Shown here piece after piece: positions 47,609 to 58,184 of a stretch of 64,000 bases of DNA. Position 1 is the stretch's first letter. Each line of letters opens with the position of its first letter. The position numbers were made by a program, and so were the translations under genes. Source of the DNA: Flaveria trinervia (lineage: Eukaryota > Streptophyta > Magnoliopsida > Asterales > Asteraceae); the NCBI GenBank assembly GCA_025506515.1, contig CM046444.1:121217930-121281929 (forward strand). Direction: 5' to 3'. A model generated the notes under the pieces. It made no database searches. It was not told where the DNA came from and was given only the letters and a program-made list of their open reading frames with translations.

Positions 47609-48232
47609 ACTGTGTATTGTCGATCAACTATTTATAGGAGTACAACATGCGGACATTTTATCTTACGCGTTAAAGAAACACTTACGACTGGTATCTGACA
47701 CGTCGTTGAATCCTTACACTTTTTACTCTTCCATGTTTCTTGGCCTTGGCCATCAAAAGTACCACCAGTCATGGTTAGCCCATCAACATTTCTTATGGTG
47801 ATCCAACTATCTTTTGTGAACTTTGCAACCTCTGGCGGCGCCTTTATGGTGGCGCCTTTCGCGATGATCTCAACCGGACCCTTGCATGGACCAACCAGCT
47901 CAATAGCCAGGGACATATAAGTCCCCGGCGGAATCAACAACGAGCCTGGTGGTGGTCCTGCACACGCTTCTTTCCACGCGCTTACTATCGCCTAAACAAT
48001 ATGAAATCAACATCAATTCATCAGTACATGCAATTAATAAGCAAGAAACATGAACATAAAACACATAACTATAAAAGATGTATGTTAATATTATTACCGG
48101 ACCATCATCTCTTATGCCATCGCCCTTGGCACCTTTGGTTTTTATATCGACTACAGCCGCATGGTTTGTCACGAACAACGTCATGACAAACAAGCAACAT
48201 ATTTCTCTTCGAGTGTAGCCATCTTTTTTCAT
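46053..48232 (-). CDS. Exopolygalacturonase 2 (GH28), GHG region out of frame
   Basis: Minus-strand paralogue with the same four-exon plan, 48232-48098, 47991-47686, 47506-47000 and 46283-46053, giving 392 residues. Signal peptide, NTDGIH, GDDCISFG and RIKSWP are intact. The catalytic GHG segment is not: compared with gene 1 one base is missing at a GG/CC run (47230-47231) and two bases are missing at an A4 run (47185-47188), so about 14 residues between are read in another frame (GPAMALVSEVWG replaces the GPGHG block) before the frame recovers. As read the enzyme would be inactive. The two gaps are at homopolymers, so assembly error is a real alternative. The promoter is similar to that of gene 1. 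Confidence 0.88.
46455..46885. other. Unidentified insertion-like block in intron 3 of gene 2
   Basis: Starting near TGTAACACCCTAGG, the composition is less AT-rich than the surrounding intron, and gene 1 has nothing similar at this position. TGTAACACCC starts many plant LTRs, but no second LTR or clear end is visible, so I only note it. Confidence 0.35.
47571..47608. repeat. (AAT)n/(ATT)n self-complementary microsatellite
   Basis: AATAATAATAAT passes directly into ATTATTATTATT, forming a short hairpin, inside intron 2 of exopolygalacturonase 2. Confidence 0.85.
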
Positions 48233-48239
48233 TTTTGTT

Positions 48240-48330
48240 ATAATTGTCGCTACTAATTTCTTTGTGTTATATATTTAGGTGTTATTGAGATGAAGTTACA
48301 TGTAAAGGAAGCTATTTATGGTAAAAGTGA
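48240..48330 (-). promoter_or_regulatory. Core promoter of exopolygalacturonase 2
   Basis: On the minus strand CATAAATAG (about 48321-48312) is the TATA candidate, followed by TGTAACTTCATC and ATAACACAAAGAAA, in the same order as upstream of gene 1. Confidence 0.55.
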
Positions 48331-49053
48331 AACATATAAATAGAGGTTGTTATTTCTTTCTGTAACTATACTTTTAACCAAACATTTCATATTGTAATAT
48401 TGATCTCCCGAGTTACTTTGAAGGGCATATAATCTTATTGATGTATTTACTCTTTTTTTTTTTTAAATTGAGCTTGGCTTGTAATTAATCTTAAGGATCC
48501 AGATTGGTTAGGTCCGAGCTCGTCTTCTGAAGAGCTTAAATGAACCAATGCTTGGATCAAACTTGTTCGTCGAATAGCTTATATAAAGAAGCTAGAGTTT
48601 GGCTCAAACATGCCTCCGCTATGACAACTTCAAAACTTCAAAAGGACTCCCTATTCAAATAAGTAGCAAACAAGCTATACGAAATTAACCTACAAAAATC
48701 CTTAATGATCAAGAACAATCGGCTTCTTCACTCGTTGATTCCCAGATCTAAAATGCAAACTGACCGCTTCACGCATTTCTAGCCAAAGGCCGGTATTCAA
48801 GAGTTGAAACCTTCACTTCAGCGGTTGTGTGCCTAAAAGTGCATTTCTTTCCTTCTTGCCCGAGTTAAGTTCACTTGAGTTGAGCAATATCGATTGAAAA
48901 ATACGACAAATTTTAAATAATACCAAGTTCATATTTATACATTACAAAATTTAAACTCTTAATCTTTTATATAAATGAGAGAACATCTAAACATCATCAT
49001 ACTTAAGATCCAATATTAATTTATATGTTTATATACCAGAAGTGATGTTGATT

Positions 49054-49091
<38 letters not shown>

Positions 49092-51170
49092 TATATATAT
49101 ATTATATATATATATATATTATATATATATATATTATATATATATATTATATATATTATATATATAGATAGATGGATATATAGATATATAGACAAATAGA
49201 CAAAGAGAAACTTATGATAAGAAAAACCTAAAACATAACCCTAATAGGTACCTAAATAATATATATCAAATCCTATCAAACGTATTGGGTAATATAATAT
49301 CACATGTTATCTTGTCTAATAAAACTCAAAGAAAACGCCTGAAAATATCTTTGATAAAATAGGCATTATAGTATGAAGAGTCCAATCTTATGCACGACTC
49401 TTTGCTTCCCGCAATTTTCATGAAGAATATCATGAATCTAAAGGCAATAAGACCAGTCTCACTGCGATTATGAAGATTTATAATCGATTGATTGATAATG
49501 TGAAAACAACCTAAGATTCTCTAACTCTGGTAAATAATGCATAAAAGTTGACGTATGATAAAAATTTTAAAAAGTTGATTAGGATTTCTTTATATGTAAC
49601 TATTACAATACCAAAAAAATTCTAGCAACGAACTAGAACACAATTATAATACAGAATACAATCGCCAATCGCCAGAAGAACGAATAACAATGTAAAATAA
49701 TAAACGTTGTTTTAAAAGATTCGAACAACTTAAAAGCTTGACAAAATGATAGAATAAAAATAAGTTGTATGATAACCTTCATTCCCGAGTTATCTATAAT
49801 CTTATATACATACTTGGCTCTTATAATATTGCAATTGTAACTAACACTAATGGCATTCATATTAAAAAGAGTTGATGTGATAATGGTCTCAAGTAATGGA
49901 GTTGGAGGGGCTACTAAATACATTAGTGGAGGCCCCAATTACATACTAAAAATAAAAACTTATGGTCTAAGTACATCCAAATTTGGTCAATCCCAATCTT
50001 TAATAGTGTTAATAGTAGTTGCTACTTGTGTGGCTCCCATTTTTTCAACATCATGGCCCTTGCCCTTTGACTTTTTAATTTGTGTGGGTGTTGACATTGT
50101 CCCTCTAGAATTATCTCACAATCTTTGACAATGAAGATTAGTATAGAGATAAGTAATCATGCAAGCAAATATCATGATTTTCACACTTTTATTAAGAGTT
50201 GTGTTGGTTTGTTTGAGTGCATTTAGAAGCATCTAGTGAAAAGATATGTGGTTGTTTTTTATTCTTTTTTGTTTCTTGTGATCTTAATCATTACCTTGGT
50301 ATGCATTTTCTATGCTTAGTTGTGAATCCATGGATATCCATTATATGATATGAAGATTATCCAAGATTTAGCACACTATTATATGACAATTAAACCTATT
50401 AGAGATTACCAAAATATAGTGAAATAAATATCAATTTTAGATGAAAATAGCTATTTATCTCTTTGGAGCTACTAGAGCATGAGATATGAATGGAACGTCT
50501 TAACGGGCTTGATGCATTTTTGCTTCTAGTATGTGTTGGGTATCAATAAGTTTTTTTTCGTCTTCACTCGAGAGCGCACTCGATATGATCAACTGATTCA
50601 CTTTCATGAGACAGCATATCGCGCAAGATTAGTGACTTATATGTGCAAACAAACCAAAAAAAAAGTTGGGAATATCTCCATTTATTGTGGAATGCAAAGC
50701 TTTATTGCAAGCAAGAATCAATGATAGGAGAAAGTGCAGCAATTCAAGTGATACTAAGAACATATTCTCTAATGCAGTTATTGGTCACTAAATCAAAATT
50801 GTTTTTAAAGTAACTACAAAAAGCATAATAGAACCCTATAATAGTACATATTTAAGTTATGTTAAAGCATATATTATATTTTATGTTTGTTTTCTAAATA
50901 TATAATGAAATCATGTATCAAACATGCTTATAGGCGGCAGGTTTAGCTTTAAACAAAGACATGCACAATATAAAATAAAGAAGAAAAAGACTGAAGTGAT
51001 AGTCCTCTAAAGAGCACTCACATTTAACATTTTTATGACTAGTACTAGCACTAACAATCCCATCATGATATACCACTATCTTTGCTAGCTAGGCCATATA
51101 CATTGGTCCTTATTGTTATATGCCTTTTAAGTCCTTCACTTCATTCCCACACAACTCTAAACCATTTGTA
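48331..51170. other. Intergenic
   Basis: AT-rich. 48470-48620 has worn GAGCTTGG/GAGCTCG words. 49058-49167 is a microsatellite. A 36-codon minus-strand frame (50097-49987) is not supported as a gene. Otherwise nothing is seen. Confidence 0.4.
49058..49167. repeat. (AT)n microsatellite with phase slips
   Basis: About 110 bp of alternating A and T, interrupted by several TAATAT and TATTAT phase changes. Confidence 0.9.
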
Positions 51171-51180
51171 TTTATATATA
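51171..51180 (+). promoter_or_regulatory. TATA box of the small-protein gene
   Basis: TTTATATATA lies 72-81 bp upstream of the start codon chosen at 51252. It falls inside the longer open frame from 51120, which argues that the true start is downstream. Confidence 0.55.
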
Positions 51181-51251
51181 ACTCTCTGGCTTTCTTCGAC
51201 GCTGGAAGTCAGTTTTCTAGTAGTGAAATATTATTAGCGATCAGGTGTAAT

Positions 51252-51545
51252 ATGAGAAACATGAAGAAGAGTCCTAAAGTAGCCGATGAAAGCATGTTTG
51301 GAGAGGGAAACGGGCTTGAGTTTCCAAATATGACTCAACATACAAGACAAGGGTTTTTGGGTCATCTCGCTCTTATATACAACATCATAAGAGCTCCACT
51401 CTCATTTCTATCATGCTTATCATCTGATCAAGCCGGTATACGTGGTGCTACTGATGGAGTCTGGGTGTCTGGAGAGCTCGCACGGGTGTCTGAGGTTAAT
51501 CATCTTATGGTTAACGATAGCATGCGCTACGCTATTTTGATGTAA
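51252..51545 (+). CDS. Small plant protein of unknown function, ends DSMRYAILM
   Basis: 97 residues from ATG 51252 (a second Met at 51261 is equally possible); a longer frame from 51120 is open but overlaps the TATA box. The N-terminus is basic (MRNMKKSPK), followed by a weakly hydrophobic middle (LGHLALIYNIIRAPLSFLSCL) and a C-terminus VNHLMVNDSMRYAILM. The even composition, the intact single exon and the proper promoter spacing support a real gene. It has the look of a conserved, uncharacterised plant family, but I cannot name it and assign no function. The middle segment could be an amphipathic or membrane-associating helix. Confidence 0.7.
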   Translation: MRNMKKSPKVADESMFGEGNGLEFPNMTQHTRQGFLGHLALIYNIIRAPLSFLSCLSSDQAGIRGATDGVWVSGELARVSEVNHLMVNDSMRYAILM

Positions 51546-52523
51546 CTAAAGAGAGTTGTAAGTAGTAATAGTCGATAAACGCAATGTTAATTATATGCAA
51601 CTTTTGTGATTTTGCATCGATTGTTTTTTTGTTTTACTTGTATAATAGACAAATCAAGCACAACAGTCTAGATTCAAAGCTAGCAGAAGAAGGTTTGTGT
51701 TACAATTCTAAACTTCAATGATCAATCAATAAAAAGAACCAATTATTCAATATCTTGTAGATGAAGCTTCAAAATGAGCTTTTGCTTTTACATTCTAAAG
51801 GAAACTTTAGTGACAATCCTATTGAAGTGATTCCACATCTTTAGTGGCGGATATATAAGGTGTAGAGTAAAAGGGGAACATAGAACAAAAGTTTACTTTG
51901 TACTAAACGTTTAATCATAATTAAAGAGAAATTCATACTTAATTAGGCCAACACTTCGTAATCCTATAGGCTAAAGAATCTCATTGGTTGTGACTCATTT
52001 AGTAATTGTTATTTTATTTTATTTTAACAGTGCTGTTATTATCACTTAAAAAGAGATGGAGACTAAAACTAAAACTATGTAGGTTAAAAAGTTGTTAACT
52101 TGTGGGCACCGGTGCATGACACTATTAGAAACTAGGTATTTGTGACTGTATTTTTCGGTCACAAAATGCGCTTTGCAACTAACTTAGGACAAAATTTGTG
52201 GTCACAAAAACCTCCATGGGCAATTCTGTTTCGTGATGCTATTGTCCATTGGCGGTCGCAATATAGTTTTGTGACCACATTTTTGCAACCGGTAAATGAC
52301 AGATTTTGCACCCGGTTTATGACTGATTCTTTGACGCATTTACGACCCTCTAAACCTATTCGTAGATATACAATAATGACTAATTATGTCCATCATGTGA
52401 CTATAACCCACAGACGGCTTGATAGTTACTTTATTGTCATTAGGCAACTATTTACAGGTATTTTAATTACATGTTTGACCCGTGACACAAACCCAATGAC
52501 CATGACTTTTACATACGTTTTGA
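51546..52523. other. Intergenic with a possible CACTA remnant
   Basis: AT-rich. At about 52120, CACTATTAGAAAC is followed by TTGTGAC/GGTCACAAA words in both orientations over 300 bp, as in CACTA subterminal zones, but no matching right end was found before or after the hAT-like element. A 130-codon open frame here (52142-52534) is a by-product. Confidence 0.4.
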
Positions 52524-52531
52524 CTTCTACA

Positions 52532-53073
52532 TAGGGATGTAAACGAGCCGAGCCCGGGCTTGCTTAGGTTCGAGCTCGGCTCGTTTTAGTTTTAGAAAGC
52601 TCGAGCTCAAGCTCGGTTCGTTTGAAGTTTTATTTCTAAAGTCGAGCTCGACTCATCAAAAAATTATTAACCTCGAGCTCGGCTTGGGCTCGGCTTGTTT
52701 ATTGTTAAATTATTAAATTTTTATATTTTTATAATTACTTTTATATTTTTTTATAGTGAAAATTTCTATATTTAACATAATATATATTATTTAATTAATT
52801 TTATCATAATAATATATAAAATAAATATGATATATGTACATAAGATTTTATATGTAAATAAAAAATTATATAAAACAAAAAGCTTGTTTAGGCTCGCGAG
52901 CCGGCTTGAGCTCGATATCTAAAGCTTGGGCTCGAGCACGTTTAGTAAACGAGCCATTATGTGAGCTCGAGCTCGGGCTCGAGCTCGAGCTCGTTTAAGC
53001 TTGGCTTGATTCGAGCTTTTTTCGAGCCGATCCTGAGTAGCTTGCGAGCCGGCTTGACTCGTTTACACCCCCA
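52532..53073. mobile_element. hAT-like non-autonomous element
   Basis: 542 bp. Ends TAGGGATGTAAACGAG and, in reverse from the right, TGGGGGTGTAAACGAG. A perfect 8-bp target duplication CTTCTACA lies at 52524-52531 and 53074-53081. Both flanks inside are packed with GAGCTCGAGCTCG palindromic words around an AT-rich core. No transposase. It appears inserted in the possible CACTA remnant. Confidence 0.85.
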
Positions 53074-56000
53074 CTTCTACATATTCTTACTAACTTTAGT
53101 AAACCGTGTGTTGCACGTATTGATTAAATAAAATAGTAAATATATTGAAAATTATAAATTAGAAAATAATATTGTAGAATTAGATATAACTGAAATTACC
53201 TATAAATAATGACTATAAAGAATGAAACAATGATGCCAACTTTTTGAACTTTTACTTTTAACCTTTTTATTATTTTTCAAAAAAATTATTGAACATTTTG
53301 TTTCAAATTTAAATACATCGTTTTAAAAAATATAAATTTTAAAAATTTTCTTATTATAACTCTTAATTTTAATATTATTAGTTTATAAAACTTTTACTTT
53401 TTAAAAACACTAATTTTAAAATATTTTCAACTAAAAATAGTTTGATGTTGTGAAAATATTTCTTATTTTATAAAAATTGTTTCTTTAGAAATAGCATTTA
53501 TAATTTTTTTTAATTTATTATATACATAATTTTAATCTAAAAAATGAATAGTATTATTAGTAACTAATGTAATTAATTAACGTGATAGATAAATGAGAAA
53601 ATTTTGATTGGAAGTAATGTGATGCTAACATATGTCAGTTTTAATTATTTTTTTATTAAAATAAAAAAATTACATATGCGTAGGCTACTAAAGTATTAAA
53701 AAGTTGTTTAATTACACTGACTCAGTTGACTCAGTTAGAAGTTCTGACTGGTATACATCTGACTGAAACTTGGATGTTCTAACTAGAACCAAATCGATTC
53801 AGTATTTAAGTAACAAAACCCACCGGTCGGAACCACCACACCACCAGTGTCACCGTACACATTTCAACCACCATCGCAATCCATTGCCCGAGTCGGAACC
53901 AAAAGGGGTGGCGAAGGCGGTTCCTGCGGGTCGTCCGCTGAAGGCGAAGTGCGGGTCAGAAGGTTGTGGAGGCATGCGGGCGCGAGTAAGCCAGTCAGCA
54001 ATTTTTTTTCAAGGTGTGGATCAGCAATTGAGACCGGTCAGCTAGCCTCAAAACCGAAATCAAACGTCGGTCAGTCGGTCAGCCAGTCAGTCCGGTCAGC
54101 CGAAAACAAACAACCTCTGACTTGATCTTGATGTCCTAAGTTAAAGTCCAGCATAAAGTTTCAAAAGGGCCAATGCGATTAATATATCAAAAGCTTAGTG
54201 TTTGCATAAAATTACGCACATGAGATAATTTAAACCTATGGGCTTATGGGTGTATTATTTGGGCCGTCGAACAGACGCAAGCTGAAGCCTGCTACCCACA
54301 TTGTTGCTAGAGGCGTAAAAAATAACCGGTTCGAGAACTAAAACTAACAAACCAACCGAAACCTAAACTGGTTATCAAAAATCGGTTATCAAAAACCGGT
54401 TTTGACTTTCATTCATATAAATGGTAACCAGTTTGGAGCCGGAACTAGTTATCAAGAACAGGTTTTGACTTTCGTTCATATAAATGGTAACCTCTTTAGA
54501 ACCGGAACCTAATAAAAAGGTTTGTACACCTTTGATTGTTGTAATCTTGTCAAGACTCAAGAGTCCCTGAAAGTTTGCAGTTAAGGTCCCTGGAGTTTAA
54601 AGTTGCTGTTTTAGACATAAACTACCAAATTTTGTGTTTAAAATGGCTTAAGCCATGCTTAAAGTTTTTAAAACCATTCATTTTTTATCATAAATAAGTT
54701 ATGGTCATGCAACAAGTTGAAAATATAGTATTTATGTATTCAGGACCAATATGCCTGGAAGATTTATTTCAATAAAATGATGAAATAACAAAAAAAATTA
54801 GTATATATACAAAAAACAACCAATCAACATGAGACGTTTTAGGGTGGGAGTCTGAAAGCTTCAGGATCGACCATTGACACATCATAGAGAGGGTTGTTTA
54901 AGGCTTTAAGCAAGACTAGGTCGTCAATGAGGATAATTTTAGGTAACTTTTGATCTGTTTAATTGATTTTACTATTTTATATAGTTATATTTATTTAAAA
55001 AATAACTCATTTGATTCGATTATTTTTAGATAAGCAGATTAAATGTGTCGTTGCAATAATATCATAGTAAAAAGATAACGATATTAAAAGAGATGGTGAA
55101 ATGGTTCAATCCAAACTAGAAACCTATGATAAAAATAGATAAAACAACAAAACTAATAACTCTCAAACACCCAAACTTCATGTGCTCAGCTCAAGCACAA
55201 GTCACATTCATCTCATGAATTGGCGCTACCTACACATATAAAACCAAGTTAATATAATAAATAAAGATATTTACAAAACTATGGATAATATGAGAATTAT
55301 GAAACACATTAAAATTATTTATTGGTTTATCTATGTAAAATTTTAATATGACTCTTAAAATTCATTATTAGGTGAATATTTTTAATTAATATGCGTTATT
55401 TTTTATGCATTAACATACTATAAATATCTACACATGTGTAAATTTACTATAATTTTTGAACTTACACATGTGTACAACTTTTATTACGATAACCAGAGAT
55501 ACAAGGTAGGGTGAAAAATCAATTAGTTAGAAAAAATTACTTAGTCTCTTACGGTTATAATTTTTTCGCTAGATTCTTAATAAGAAATAAATGAACCAGT
55601 TCCGATAATTTAGTATAAGTAGAAGAAAACATAATATAGAGCATTCACATCTCTCTTTTCATTTTCATCTCTATAGTTACATTAAAATTATTTTTTTTTT
55701 CTCTCTTATTTTTAGTTAAATAATACTTTTTAATATATTTATCGTTATATTTTCTCTCTACTCTATTTACAACCATTTTATAAAAATATTTAAAATTAAT
55801 AAAAAATTTATAATATTTTATTAAATATAAAAATTAACAGTAACATATTTTCACCCTGCACGCACAACAATTAAAACTATAGTCTATAATATAAAAAACA
55901 TACTTAGCGAGATGTGAATGCTCATTTAATTGAAATTATTCTAATCATTTAAATACTTAGAATAATTACGTGCCTACATTTAATTGTTGAAAGACATATT

Positions 56001-56848
56001 AACTTGGACCACCTCATCCTTGTGAATATTGTGTCAGAATGTGGGTTTTCTCTTTTTGTTTTTTACTTCTTTTTCTTTTTGCCCATAATCACATGTATGT
56101 GTTAAATTATATTATATTCTAATTTAATTACCTCGAGCACTAAAACGTTTAAATTTTGAATTACAGACGTTATAAAAATCTCTACTCGTCTTGTTTTTTA
56201 ATGATATAATATTAAAGTAATTAACTAAACTGAGGATAAATGAATCATTTCTTAAACCTAATTGATTTTTTTAATAAAAGCCGTGCACCAAGAACTAAAT
56301 AAAAAAAGTTAACACGTCGATAGTCTATAAATTAAGAAAACCATAAAACTATATGTTAACTCCTATCGGAATATTGTAGTTGAATTAGCTTAAAAATCAC
56401 AAATTCAAATTAGTCTAGAATTAGAATATTTTAGTCGAAATACAATTAAGATGCTAACCGATTGCTCAATTAAAAACTTTAAATATAAAAATAAGAACAT
56501 TTCACATAAGAAAAAACAGAATATCTCCAAATAAAAAAAACACAATAAATTTATTTTAAAACATTATCACTCACCACCCTTAAATCAAACCCCTTTCCCC
56601 CTGTTTCTTGATTTCACCGCTTTCAATCTTCACATTTCTTGGATCTTCTCAGCGTTACACCACCGTTACTCCATACAATTTCACTTTGCCCAACAACAAA
56701 CATCATCAACCACTTCAAGAAACCACCAATTTCACTTTCTCCCAGTTGGGTGCTTCAAATTGACCTTTAATTCGTCAATTCCCATGTGGATTTCATCATA
56801 ATCGACTCAAGAACCTTGCAAATTGGTTGAGTACCCTTTGATGAATCG
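53074..56848. other. Intergenic with a short GC-rich island
   Basis: AT-rich except 53818-54115, which is markedly GC-richer and ends in GGTCAGCCAGTCAGTC-type repeats; its open frames show no domain. 54310-54540 repeats a ~75-bp unit around AACCGGTT..TTTGACTTTC. 56570-56848 is CA/CT-rich and is the probable promoter and 5' UTR of the next gene. Confidence 0.45.
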
Positions 56849-58184
56849 ATGTCGTTGGCAGTTGAATCGGTTGCTAGCGAAGAAAAGACAAATGGGTTTG
56901 AAGAAATTGTGGAGGAAAAGCAGAGCATGAAGAGAACAGAGAGTGATTCCTCTGTTTATGAGAGTGAAGATGAAGGTGAAGATGATGCAGAGGATAATCG
57001 AATCGAATTGGGTCCTCAGTGTTCCCTCAAAGAACAAATTGAGAAAGATAAGGTACTGAAAATCTTTCTCATTTCTCAATTCCCAATTCTAATTACTCAA
57101 TTTGGTTGATTTTGTTAATTTTTTAATCGAATGATTGTAGGATGATGAGAGCCTCAGAAAGTGGAAAGAACAGCTACTTGGAAATGTTGATATTAATAAT
57201 GTTGGAGGTACTGTACTACTGTTTGATTTTGGTGTTCAATTATGTTAAATTGGTTGAAAATGAGGTAATTTGTGTAAGTAATTTGTTCAATTTGTTTGCA
57301 GAATCACTCGAACCTGAAGTGAAAATCATCAGCCTTTCCATCGCGTCTCCTGGGAGATCCGACATTGTTCTTGCAGTACCCGAAGATGGGAAACCGAAAG
57401 GGTTATGGTTTACGCTTAAAGAGGTTGTCGTTATAGTTTGAGGTTCAAGTTTCATGTTAGCCATAACATTGTTTCGGGTTTAAAGTACACCAACAATGTA
57501 TGGAGAACTGGTGTCAGAGGTAAGTATTACGCACAATAGCTTGTAGCATTTTAATAGATAACTAATTTTAAGTATGGGGTCATGAACCGCATAAAAACAT
57601 ATGTGCATTGCTTAAATGCGATACAGAACGGTTTTTATTTATTTTGTACATTAAATGTGATTATCTTTCATGTACTGCGTAAAAACTGTCAGTGGATAGA
57701 GTGAAACATATGCTAGGAACATTTGGTCCTCAACAAGAAGCATATACTTATGAGATGCCTGAGGAGACAACCCCGTCTGGTTACTTTGCAAGAGGAACGT
57801 ACTCTGCTAAAACAAAGGTAATGTAAAATATTTTAATAGATATCGTTTTGGGGTGAAATTTTCTGAATCTGTCACTGGGGTCAGTGTTTGTTAGAAAGCG
57901 TGTTGTTGTGTCAAAATCGTGTTAGAAGTTCAAAAGGATAATCAAACACATGTCTATCTTTTTTAAATGTACCAAATACCATTTTGAGCTTTCTTTTTTA
58001 CTTTTTAAAGTAACCCATCATTCTGCTTGCCCATGAGTTGAGGGGCAAATGATACTGTTTCAATATCATCATCACTTCACACTTGGTTTTTCTTTGTTTT
58101 CAGTTTGTTGATGATGACAACAAGTGCTACTTGGAGATCAACTATACGTTCGATATCCGGAAAGATTGGGCGAAAGTTGAATGA
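56849..58184 (+). CDS. Rho GDP-dissociation inhibitor
   Basis: RhoGDI extracts prenylated ROP/Rho GTPases from membranes and holds them in the cytosol; in plants it restricts ROP activity in tip growth. Five exons: 56849-57052, 57141-57207, 57302-57519, 57693-57817 and 58104-58184, about 231 residues. The acidic N-terminal arm (ESDSSVYESEDEGEDD) and the regulatory helices (SLKEQIEKDK, LRKWKEQLLG) precede the immunoglobulin-like lipid-binding domain (GLKYTNNVWRTG, LGTFGPQQEAYTYEMPEE, PSGYFARGTYSAKTKF, DIRKDWAKVE). The frame slips by one base at a GG pair (57423-57424) inside exon 3, just after LKE. Intron phases on both sides require the missing base, so the gene is probably intact with a local assembly or homopolymer error. 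Confidence 0.92.

Noticed and set aside
49987..50097. 36-codon minus-strand frame with a hydrophilic start (MSTPTQIKKSKG)
   Set aside because: Composition is protein-like, but no continuation, splice site or family could be identified; left unsupported.
49633..50128. Two overlapping opposite-strand open frames of about 100 and 92 codons
   Set aside because: Mutually antisense, hydrophobic, with no domain; probably chance.
51120..51251. Longer start for the small DSMRYAILM protein
   Set aside because: The extra 44 codons overlap the TATA box and have 5'-UTR-like composition.
52142..52534. 130-codon open frame
   Set aside because: Lies in a CACTA-like repeat zone with recurring GTCACAAA words and ends in the hAT-like insertion; no domain.
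53770..54125. Two overlapping ~91-codon frames in the GC-rich island
   Set aside because: High GC removes stop codons by chance; two frames of equal length and repeat-derived tails argue against coding.
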